Of a stretch of 5,171 nt of DNA, positions 1 to 4,803 are shown in pieces. Source of the DNA: an uncultured Clostridia bacterium (lineage in GTDB: Bacteria > Bacillota_A > Clostridia > Oscillospirales > Oscillospiraceae). Position numbers and translations under genes: made by a program. How positions within the stretch are numbered: position 1 is the stretch's first letter; the number at the start of each line of letters is the position of its first letter. Under the pieces are notes generated by a model, which saw only the letters and a list, made by a program, of their open reading frames with translations, searched no databases and had not been told where the DNA came from. The DNA lies in the NCBI GenBank assembly GCA_947307375.1, contig CAMZIX010000091.1, positions 1-5,171 of the forward strand, given 5' to 3'.

Positions 1-652
1 TCTGCATGATGCCGAGGAAGTTGACCATCTGGTTGCAGAGGGTGGACAGGTGGCTGGCCGGGGAGGAGTTGATCTTGCCCGGGATGCCGAGGCCCTGCTG
101 GATCAGCTGCTTGAGGCTCCAGCCCGCGCAGTAGCCGGTGAGCATCGACAGGTCGTGCAGGTGGATGTCGCAGTTGCGGTGGGCGTTGGCGATCTCCTGG
201 TCATAGACCTCGCTGAGCCAGTAGTTGGCGGTGATGGCGCCGGAGTTGGAGAGGATCAGGCCGCCGACGGAATAGGTGACGGTGGAGTTCTCCTTGACGC
301 GCCAGTCGCTGATCTTCAGATACTTGTCCACGGTCTCCTTGTAGTCCAGGAAGGAGGAGCGGGTGTTGCGGATCTTCTCGCGCTGCTTGCGGTACAGGAT
401 GTAGGCCTTGGCGACCGTCTCGTAACCGCCGCGGGAGAGCACGGCCTCCACGCTGTCCTGAATGTCCTCGACCGCGACCTTGCCGTCCTTGATCTTGGGC
501 AGGAAGTCTGCCGAGACCTTCAGCGCCAGGAAATCGATCACGCTCTCGTTATATTCCGTGTTGGTCGCGTCAAAGGCCTTTTCGATGGCCGCCGCGATCT
601 TTTTGATGTCGAATTCTACGACTTGTCCGTCGCGCTTTACTACCTGATACAT
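1..652 (-). CDS. nrdD: Anaerobic (class III) ribonucleoside-triphosphate reductase, N-terminal part
   Basis: Class III ribonucleotide reductase makes dNTPs from NTPs in the cytoplasm under anoxia, using a glycyl radical installed by NrdG. The ATG at 652 opens a reading frame that runs without a stop off the left edge, giving 217 codons. Residues 1 to about 93 form an ATP-cone (allosteric nucleotide-binding) domain, beginning MYQVVKRDGQVVEFDIKKI. The start of the catalytic barrel follows, with a VKENSTVTYSVGGL segment, DIHLHDL, and near the edge HLSTLCNQMVNFLGIMQ, all typical of NrdD in anaerobic Firmicutes. The glycyl-radical loop and the C-terminal zinc site lie outside the window and cannot be checked. 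A purine-rich GAGAGG element about 10 bases upstream serves as ribosome binding site. The gene starts 16 bases after the nrdG stop, so the two are surely co-transcribed. I translated the whole stretch and saw no frameshift. Confidence 0.96.
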   Translation of the reverse strand, partial: MYQVVKRDGQVVEFDIKKIAAAIEKAFDATNTEYNESVIDFLALKVSADFLPKIKDGKVAVEDIQDSVEAVLSRGGYETVAKAYILYRKQREKIRNTRSSFLDYKETVDKYLKISDWRVKENSTVTYSVGGLILSNSGAITANYWLSEVYDQEIANAHRNCDIHLHDLSMLTGYCAGWSLKQLIQQGLGIPGKINSSPASHLSTLCNQMVNFLGIMQ

Positions 653-668
653 GTCTCTCTATCCTCTC

Positions 669-1388
669 TCATTTGGTATGGTTTTCTTCTTCCACGCCCC
701 GCAGCCGGACCGTCGGGACGATGGGGCGGAGCTGCGCGGCCAGGTCGCGCATCTCCGCGTCGCTGAACGCGCCGAGCCCCTCGATATCGATGATATCGCC
801 GGAATCCTTGAACTGCTGCAGATAGTACTCTGCGGCGCCGCGGATCCATTCGGCCGCTTCCTTCAGGCTCTCCGCCGTGTGCAGGCCCTTCACCACCGTG
901 GTGCGGAACTCATAGTCCACGCGCCCGCGGAGCAGGAAGTTTTTGCTGCGTTCGACGGCCTTGAGATCCAGCTTCTGCAGACCGGCGGTCTTCGCATAGA
1001 GCGAGGGACCGTTTTTGACGTCCATCGCCACGCGGTCGACCAGGTCCAGCTCGACCAGCTCCATCAGACGGTCCGGGAAGGAGCCGTTGGTGTCCAGCTT
1101 GATCGCATAGCCCAGGTCGCGGATCTTTCGCAGGAAGTCCGGCATGTCGGGATGCAGCAGCGGCTCGCCGCCGGTGATCGCCACGCCGTCCAGGATGCCC
1201 TGCCGTTTCTTCAGAAACTGCAGCACCGTCTCCTCCCCGTCCGGGTCGCCCGCGATCCGTTCCGGCAGGACCAGGGGCGCGTTGTGACAGAAGGGGCAGC
1301 GGAAATTGCAGCCGCCGGTGAACACCGTGCAGGCCACATGGCCGGGGTAATCCAGCAGCGTCAGCTTTTGGAGACCGGAGATCAGCAT
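669..1388 (-). CDS. nrdG: Anaerobic ribonucleoside-triphosphate reductase activating protein (radical SAM)
   Basis: Radical-SAM activase that cleaves S-adenosylmethionine with a [4Fe-4S] cluster and generates the glycyl radical of NrdD. The protein is 239 aa. The cluster motif CX3CX2C is at Cys27, Cys31 and Cys34 (CNFRCPFCHN). The SAM-binding TGGEP is at 72-76 and a KLDTNG strand at 97-102. It is much longer than the E. coli NrdG (about 154 aa) and fits the longer 'NrdG2-type' activase family found in clostridia, whose members start M-I-GLQK-TLLDYPG. An in-frame ATG exists 20 codons upstream (1448), but it sits inside the predicted promoter. The ATG at 1388 has an ideal AGGAGG six bases upstream and begins the conserved domain, so it is chosen. 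It is transcribed ahead of nrdD, the reverse of the E. coli order. Some members of this broad family activate other glycyl-radical enzymes, but the adjacent nrdD makes the assignment firm. Confidence 0.95.
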   Translation of the reverse strand: MLISGLQKLTLLDYPGHVACTVFTGGCNFRCPFCHNAPLVLPERIAGDPDGEETVLQFLKKRQGILDGVAITGGEPLLHPDMPDFLRKIRDLGYAIKLDTNGSFPDRLMELVELDLVDRVAMDVKNGPSLYAKTAGLQKLDLKAVERSKNFLLRGRVDYEFRTTVVKGLHTAESLKEAAEWIRGAAEYYLQQFKDSGDIIDIEGLGAFSDAEMRDLAAQLRPIVPTVRLRGVEEENHTK

Positions 1389-1394
1389 GGTGTT

Positions 1395-1400
1395 CCTCCT
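1395..1400 (-). promoter_or_regulatory. Ribosome binding site fixing the nrdG start
   Basis: On the minus strand this reads AGGAGG, a perfect Shine-Dalgarno core, with a 6-base spacer to the ATG at 1388. It decides between that start and the upstream in-frame ATG at 1448, which overlaps the -35 box and would be untranslated. Confidence 0.9.
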
Positions 1401-1419
1401 CTCGTTGCGTTCGTGAGTT

Positions 1420-1448
1420 ATATTAGCTCTATCTTGGGCCAATGTCAA
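1420..1448 (-). promoter_or_regulatory. Predicted sigma-70/SigA promoter of nrdG-nrdD
   Basis: On the minus strand a consensus -35 TTGACA (1443-1448) is followed by a 17-base spacer and a -10 hexamer TAATAT (1420-1425, 4 of 6 to consensus). Transcription would begin near 1413, leaving a leader of about 25 bases that contains the AGGAGG site. The surrounding DNA is clearly more AT-rich than the coding regions. Assigned from sequence pattern alone. Confidence 0.8.
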
Positions 1449-1455
1449 GAGTTAA

Positions 1456-1471
1456 ACGCTAAATGTAGGAA
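1456..1471 (-). promoter_or_regulatory. Candidate second (weak) NrdR box
   Basis: Read on the plus strand, ACGCTAAATGTAGGAA matches the known NrdR-box consensus acaCwAtATaTwGtgt at 10 of 16 positions and at 8 of 10 in the central core. Its centre is 42 bases, about four helical turns, from the stronger box at 1498-1513. It ends 8 bases upstream of the -35 hexamer. NrdR boxes are known to occur in helically phased pairs, so the phasing supports a match that would be weak alone. Confidence 0.45.
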
Positions 1472-1497
1472 TAAAATCCGCTTTGTAACCATTATGA

Positions 1498-1513
1498 CCA
1501 CAAAATATAGTGT
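1498..1513 (-). promoter_or_regulatory. NrdR box (ribonucleotide reductase repressor operator)
   Basis: The plus-strand sequence CCACAAAATATAGTGT matches the NrdR-box consensus acaCwAtATaTwGtgt at 14 of 16 positions, including both CwA/TwG half-site cores. NrdR is an ATP-cone and zinc-ribbon repressor that senses dATP/ATP and controls nrd operons in most bacteria. The site lies in the intergenic region upstream of nrdG-nrdD, where such a box is expected. It sits about 50 bases above the -35 hexamer, further upstream than in the classic E. coli cases, so repression would probably need the second box or looping. The nrdR gene itself is not in the window. Confidence 0.75.
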
Positions 1514-1569
1514 CGTTTCAGTTTTTGTTTCTTTCTGTCGCAGGGGTGTAAATCTGGGTTTTTTTGCAT

Positions 1570-1584
1570 AGAATTGCAAATTCT
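1570..1584. repeat. Short AT-rich inverted repeat in the nrdG upstream region
   Basis: Perfect 6-base arms AGAATT and AATTCT flank a 3-base centre GCA. An overlapping pair of arms, TTTGCA at 1563-1568 and TGCAAA at 1575-1580, has a 6-base spacer. It lies between the upstream terminator and the NrdR box. It could be an operator or a chance palindrome in AT-rich DNA; nothing in the sequence decides this. Confidence 0.3.
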
Positions 1585-1621
1585 CCTCCGCTTCGACCGG
1601 CCTGTTTTCCCGAAAAAACGC

Positions 1622-1654
1622 AAAAAACGATCCGCGAGCCAAGCCGCGGATCGT
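1622..1654 (-). terminator. Intrinsic terminator of the PH-plsY-flavoprotein-MoaE-like unit
   Basis: A perfect 9-bp GC-rich stem (arms 1628-1636 and 1645-1653, one more A-T pair outside) encloses an 8-base loop. On the minus strand it is followed at once by six T (1622-1627) and, after GCG, six more T (1613-1618). It begins 24 bases after the stop of the MoaE-like gene, so it ends transcription arriving from the right and insulates the nrd promoter. There is no T-tract on the other side, so it works in one direction. Confidence 0.92.
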
Positions 1655-1678
1655 CGCTTTATTCATGCGGGCGAATGA

Positions 1679-2086
1679 TTATCCCTCCGCCGTGTCAAAG
1701 ATCTCCTGCTCGCTGACGCACTCGTTCTTGAGCCTGCCCACCAGATGCTGCAGCGCATCCACCACATGGGGGCGGATGTCGCCGCCGATGAGCACCAGCA
1801 TGATGTCGTCGCCCAGGGCGAGCTCGCCCTCGTTGAGCCAGACGCGCACATAGCCGATCCCGGGCATGGCGCGGGCCTCCTCGACAACGCGCGCGGCCTT
1901 GTCCGCGTCATAGCCGAAGCGCATGCCGCGCACGGGCTTCGTGTTTTCCGCGCCCTGCCGCACCTTCGCCTTCGCGCTCTGCCGCACGGTGCCGTTATGG
2001 ATCAGATACATCCCGCAGCCGGCGGCGGAGGGATCGGCCTTTGCCTCGCGCAGCCAGGCGTCCGGGGACGGCATGGTCTTTTTCAT
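1679..2086 (-). CDS. Divergent MoaE-like protein (molybdopterin synthase large-subunit fold)
   Basis: A 135-aa soluble protein that resembles MoaE, the large subunit of molybdopterin synthase, in layout. HNGTVR at 30-35 matches the FxGxVR strand of MoaE. It is followed by a central helix (61-72), a GELALGDDIMLVLIGG strand pair (87-102) corresponding to the 'HRIGxLxxGD' segment, and a last helix ending in LK at 119-120. Aligned by eye and without gaps over the final helix, Arg105 and Lys120 match E. coli Arg104 and the catalytic Lys119. The His before the Arg is Ile104, the second catalytic Lys (126) is Gln127, and the HRIG motif is gone. Genuine molybdopterin synthase activity is therefore doubtful. 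No MoaD, MoaA or other Moco gene is nearby. An AAAGGAG site with an 8-base spacer precedes the ATG, only 4 bases after the flavoprotein stop. The fold call is fairly confident; the function is unknown. Confidence 0.72.
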   Translation of the reverse strand: MKKTMPSPDAWLREAKADPSAAGCGMYLIHNGTVRQSAKAKVRQGAENTKPVRGMRFGYDADKAARVVEEARAMPGIGYVRVWLNEGELALGDDIMLVLIGGDIRPHVVDALQHLVGRLKNECVSEQEIFDTAEG

Positions 2087-2090
2087 CAGA

Positions 2091-2624
2091 TCAGCTCCTT
2101 TGGATGTTTCCTGTCAGTTCCCGGGCCAGGGCGAGCAGCGTCTCCGCCGTCGTCGGCTCGTCTCCGCGGAAAACGGGCACTTCCCCGCTCTCCGGCAGGT
2201 GCAGAGCAAGCTTTTGCAGGAGCTCGGCCAGCTGCGCGGCCGATTTCCGGCCGCCGCGGCGGCAGAACAGCAGCGCGGCCGCCTTGCCGGCCAGCGGATC
2301 GCTGTCCCGGCGCTTCGTCAGAGACGCCGCCCGCTCGAGCAGGTTCTTCATGTCGATATCCAGGCCCAGCAGGCCGCCCGATGCCGCGAAAAGGAAGCCG
2401 TCGCAGGAGCCGGCGGCCTTCAGGAACTCATGACCGCGGGGATCGGCGACGCACAGGCCCGCGCCGCGGCAGGCGCCGCAGCCGGAACAGAGCAGCGACT
2501 CCGTCTTGAGCGGGGAAAAGACCTCGACCTCCACGCCGGCCTGCCGCAGCTCCTCCGCCGCGGCCGCCAGGGCTTCGTTCGGGCCGCGCCCGCGCAGGCG
2601 GCCGTATACGAACAGGATCCTCAT
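2091..2624 (-). CDS. Iron-sulfur flavoprotein / NADPH-dependent FMN reductase-like protein
   Basis: A 177-aa cytoplasmic protein of the flavodoxin-like fold. Residues 1-8 form the first beta strand (MRILFVYG) and run into the FMN-phosphate loop region. A cysteine cluster follows: Cys46, Cys49, Cys52 and Cys58, spaced CX2CX2CX5C. This is the compact motif that binds a [4Fe-4S] cluster in archaeal and clostridial iron-sulfur flavoproteins. The next strand (GFLFAAS, 76-82) and helix (MKNLLERA, 92-99) match the second FMN-contacting segment of this superfamily. Both loops are worn: the usual GSPR is GRLR, and the usual ASP-Y is ASGG. FMN binding should therefore be tested rather than assumed. The probable role is electron transfer or reduction of quinone or another small molecule; the substrate cannot be read from sequence. 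Its ATG overlaps the plsY stop by 4 bases with only a poor Shine-Dalgarno, which points to translational coupling. Confidence 0.82.
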   Translation of the reverse strand: MRILFVYGRLRGRGPNEALAAAAEELRQAGVEVEVFSPLKTESLLCSGCGACRGAGLCVADPRGHEFLKAAGSCDGFLFAASGGLLGLDIDMKNLLERAASLTKRRDSDPLAGKAAALLFCRRGGRKSAAQLAELLQKLALHLPESGEVPVFRGDEPTTAETLLALARELTGNIQRS

Positions 2625-3250
2625 GACTCTTTGTCCACGCGCAGCTCGCCCCGGTTGGCGCGGCGCAGACCGACCTCCGTTCCTTTCCAGATGCGGACGA
2701 AATTGGCCCGGTGCTTGAAGAGGATGATCAGCGCGATCCCCGCCAGCAGCGCCGCGGCGACGAGCTGGCGCGTCGCGAAGCAGTAGACCGGATAGGAGAC
2801 CACCGTGAGCACCGTCCCGGCGACGATGTAGTCCGTGATCAGGACCACCGCGACGATGGCGACGCCCAGGACCAGGGCGAAGCGCCAGTTGAGCGCAGCG
2901 ATCATGCCCAGCGCGGAGGCAAAGCCCTTGCCGCCGCGGAAGGCCAGATAAAAGGGAAACAGATGGCCCAGGATGCAGGCGGCCCCGGCGAGTTCCCGGC
3001 TCAACGGGAGCTCGGGAAACAGCAGGCCGCAGACGAGCGTGGCCATCACCGCCTTGCCGATATCGTGCAGGGCGACCAGGATGCCCGTTTTCCAGCCCAG
3101 CAGCATCATCGCGTTGGAAGCGCCGGGGTTGCCGGTGCCGGTCCGGCGGATGTCAAAGCCGCGGCGCCGCGCGATAAAGTACGCCAGGTTGGCGGAGCCG
3201 AGCAGATAGCCCGCCAGCGCAATCAGCACATAGCTGAGGATCGGATCCAT
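2621..3250 (-). CDS. plsY: Acyl-phosphate:glycerol-3-phosphate acyltransferase PlsY
   Basis: Integral membrane enzyme that transfers an acyl group from acyl-phosphate (made by PlsX) to sn-glycerol-3-phosphate, giving lysophosphatidate, the first step of phospholipid synthesis in most bacteria. From the chosen start it is 209 aa, the usual length. Hydrophobic spans lie near 4-24, 53-77, 86-103, 111-119, 124-158 and 162-178. All three family motifs are present: GTGNPGASN (38-46), GHLFPFYLAFRGGKGFAS (95-112) and HRANFVRIWKGTE (180-192). ATG at 3250 is preferred because GGAG lies 9 bases before it; the alternative ATG at 3259, adding three residues, abuts that GGAG with no spacer. The start is 50 bases after the PH-protein stop and the stop shares ATGA with the next gene. 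PlsX is not in the window. Confidence 0.96.
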   Translation of the reverse strand: MDPILSYVLIALAGYLLGSANLAYFIARRRGFDIRRTGTGNPGASNAMMLLGWKTGILVALHDIGKAVMATLVCGLLFPELPLSRELAGAACILGHLFPFYLAFRGGKGFASALGMIAALNWRFALVLGVAIVAVVLITDYIVAGTVLTVVSYPVYCFATRQLVAAALLAGIALIILFKHRANFVRIWKGTEVGLRRANRGELRVDKES

Positions 3251-3259
3251 TTGCGTCAT

Positions 3260-3265
3260 CTCCGT
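3260..3265 (-). promoter_or_regulatory. Ribosome binding site deciding the plsY start
   Basis: Reads ACGGAG on the minus strand. Its spacer is 9 bases to the ATG at 3250 but zero to the ATG at 3259, so it favours the shorter protein. Confidence 0.65.
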
Positions 3266-3300
3266 TCTGTTTCTGTTTCGGTGCGGAGACAGGGCGCCCT

Positions 3301-3741
3301 TTATCTGTCCGGCGCCGCGTCCGGCTCGTCGTGCTCATGCGGCGGCATATCGCCCTCGAACGCATGCGGATGGCCGTTGACGCTCTCGCTGGTGTAGACG
3401 CGGTTTTTCATGCGCGACTCGTTGACCAGCTTCGAGAGCAGCTCCTTGACCTTTTTGGGCCTTTTGACGTTCTTGATGTCAAAGTTCTGCATCGTAACGT
3501 CGGAGCTGTCGCAGTGGATCGTGCCGATGCCGAGCAGCTTCTGGCCGAAGCTGCGCTTGAGCGTCACGTCGGTGATGCGGTAGAGCCGCACCTCGTCCTC
3601 GGTGCTGTTGAGAAAGCCGGTCTCGATGGTCAGGCTCTCGTCGGTCAGGCGGTATCTGGTGAAGCTCCAGGGCAGTCCGAGGAAGGTCCGCTTCCGGTCT
3701 TTCCACAGGATCTGCTTTTTCGCTTTCTTTTCCTTTGCCAT
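3301..3741 (-). CDS. Small PH-domain protein (bacterial PH, DUF304/YdbT-like)
   Basis: A 146-aa protein with one bacterial pleckstrin-homology (bPH2/DUF304-type) domain over about residues 12-105. The typical pattern is visible: ILWKDRKRTFLGLPWSFTRY, then LTIETGFLNSTEDEVRLYRITDVT (37-60), then GIGTIHCDSSD (71-81). The N-terminus is very basic (MAKEKKAKKQ). Unlike YdbS/YdbT proteins it has no transmembrane helices, so it would be soluble or peripherally membrane-bound. After the domain a basic helix (92-114) leads to an odd tail (121-146) rich in His, Asp, Glu and Pro, with His at 124, 126, 135 and 137. An in-frame ATG 19 codons upstream (3798) is rejected: it falls in the predicted promoter, while the ATG at 3741 has GGAGGAG seven bases away and starts the domain. 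It heads the plsY unit. Its function is not known; a membrane or envelope role is inferred from the company it keeps. Confidence 0.85.
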   Translation of the reverse strand: MAKEKKAKKQILWKDRKRTFLGLPWSFTRYRLTDESLTIETGFLNSTEDEVRLYRITDVTLKRSFGQKLLGIGTIHCDSSDVTMQNFDIKNVKRPKKVKELLSKLVNESRMKNRVYTSESVNGHPHAFEGDMPPHEHDEPDAAPDR

Positions 3742-3746
3742 GTTTG

Positions 3747-3753
3747 CTCCTCC
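3747..3753 (-). promoter_or_regulatory. Ribosome binding site fixing the PH-protein start
   Basis: Reads GGAGGAG on the minus strand, with 7 bases between its GGAGG part and the ATG at 3741. The longer reading frame from 3798 has no comparable site. Confidence 0.85.
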
Positions 3754-3769
3754 GATCGGGTTTTTTCTT

Positions 3770-3798
3770 AGTATAGCATACGCGAAAGGCGCGTACAA
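3770..3798 (-). promoter_or_regulatory. Predicted extended -10 promoter of the PH-plsY unit
   Basis: On the minus strand the -10 hexamer TATACT (3770-3775) is preceded by TGC, an extended -10 element. A weak -35 TTGTAC (3793-3798) sits 17 bases further upstream. It occupies the 60-base gap between the mnmA stop and the PH gene, where I see no terminator, so read-through from mnmG-mnmA may also feed this unit. Transcription would start near 3763, about 22 bases before the ATG. Confidence 0.65.
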
Positions 3799-3801
3799 GC
3801 G

Positions 3802-4803
3802 TCACACGATGAATCCGCCGCCGAGCAGGCGCTCGCCGTCATAGAGCACCGCCGACTGGCCGGCGGCCGGCGCGCGCACCGGCGTCTCGCAGATCGCCGT
3901 CATGCCGCCGTCCTCCGTCGCAGACGCAAGGCAGGGCGGCTCCTCCCACTTGGTGTGCCGCACGCGGATCGTGGCCGGGATGCTCCGGCCGAGCGGCGGC
4001 TCGATCAGCCAGTTGAAGTCCCGCGCCCGCACCTCGGTCCGGAACAGCTCCTCCCAGAGCGCCAGCTCGATCTCGTTCTTCGCCGCGTCGATGCGGCTGA
4101 TATAGAGCTTGCGTCCCTCGTACAGGCCGGGGCGGCGCTGGCCGACCGTGTAGCGGTGGATCCCCTCGTGCCGGCCGACGACGGCGCCGTGGAAGACGAA
4201 GTCCCCCGGCGGCGGCAGCGGGCCGCGTTCGCCGAGCCAGCGGATGTAGTTTTTGTCCGGGATGAAGCAGATCTCCATACTGTCCGGCTTGTGCGCCACC
4301 GGGAGCCGGAGCTCCTCCGCCATCGTGCGCACCTGCTTTTTCTCATAGCGTCCGAGCGGGAAGACCGCGCGCCCGAGCTGCTCGCGCGTCAGACGGCAGA
4401 GCATGTAGCTCTGGTCATTGGCGGGCAGGCCCTTGTACAGCGCGCCGCCCTCGGCGCGGGCATAGTGCCCGGTGGCGATCCTCTCCGCGCCGACGCGGTC
4501 GGCCTCCTCCAGCAGGGCCCTGAATTTGACCGCCGGATTGCAGAGGATGCAGGGGTTCGGGGTCTCGCCCCGGAGATAGGAGGCCGCGAAGGGCGCGCAG
4601 ACCTTCTGCTCCAGCTCGGCGCGGATCGGCAGCACGCGCAGCTCGATCCCGAGGAAGGCCGCCGTGTCGATCGCGTCCTGCCGCGCCCTTTCGCCGGCGA
4701 TGTCCAGATACAGGCCGCGGACCTCGCAGCCCTCTTGTTTCAGCAGCGCCGCGCAGACGGAGGAGTCCACGCCGCCGGAAAAGCCCAGAACGACCTTAGT
4801 CAT
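3802..4803 (-). CDS. mnmA: tRNA-specific 2-thiouridylase MnmA
   Basis: Cytoplasmic enzyme that adenylates C2 of U34 in the tRNAs for Lys, Glu and Gln and replaces oxygen by sulfur, forming s2U34. The 333-aa protein shows the ATP-binding PP-loop SGGVDSS (9-15). The first catalytic cysteine is Cys88 in TPNPCILCNPAVKF and the second Cys179 in DSMEICFIPD. It also has TGHYA (111-115), DQSYML (130-135) and a GQRRPGL segment (221-227) from the central domain. It is 20-40 residues shorter than most MnmA: the stretch between GLYLD (30-34) and the DAIDTAAFLGI helix lacks the usual longer insert. All catalytic residues remain, so it should be active. GGAGG with a 6-base spacer precedes the ATG, inside the end of mnmG. 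Gene stop and start overlap by 8 bases, implying coupled translation with mnmG. Confidence 0.97.
   Translation of the reverse strand: MTKVVLGFSGGVDSSVCAALLKQEGCEVRGLYLDIAGERARQDAIDTAAFLGIELRVLPIRAELEQKVCAPFAASYLRGETPNPCILCNPAVKFRALLEEADRVGAERIATGHYARAEGGALYKGLPANDQSYMLCRLTREQLGRAVFPLGRYEKKQVRTMAEELRLPVAHKPDSMEICFIPDKNYIRWLGERGPLPPPGDFVFHGAVVGRHEGIHRYTVGQRRPGLYEGRKLYISRIDAAKNEIELALWEELFRTEVRARDFNWLIEPPLGRSIPATIRVRHTKWEEPPCLASATEDGGMTAICETPVRAPAAGQSAVLYDGERLLGGGFIV

Noticed and set aside
50..766. Long plus-strand open frame opposite nrdD
   Set aside because: It is the antisense shadow of nrdD and the end of nrdG, with Val/Ala/Asp/Gly-rich composition typical of reversed GC-rich coding DNA.
1489..1513. 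Possible second nrdG promoter with CATAAT as -10 near the strong NrdR box
   Set aside because: Spacing to the nearest -35-like hexamer (CTGAAA) is 19 bases and the match is poor compared with TTGACA-17-TAATAT downstream.
651..1571. 306-codon plus-strand open frame opposite nrdG
   Set aside because: It lies opposite a certain nrdG and its promoter and ends in the AT-rich intergenic region; no family pattern is seen.
1445..1666. A 73-codon minus-strand open frame between the MoaE-like gene and nrdG
   Set aside because: It starts just inside the terminator's upstream flank and runs through the terminator, NrdR boxes and nrdG -35 hexamer. It has no Shine-Dalgarno and no recognisable protein pattern.
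3291..3300. Perfect 10-base palindrome AGGGCGCCCT right after the PH-protein stop
   Set aside because: It leaves almost no loop and no T-tract follows, so it is not a convincing terminator. It is probably chance in GC-rich DNA.
3752..3766. Plus-strand CCGATCGG followed by six T, resembling a terminator
   Set aside because: The palindrome has no loop, no plus-strand gene lies upstream, and the bases belong to the leader and ribosome binding site of the PH gene.
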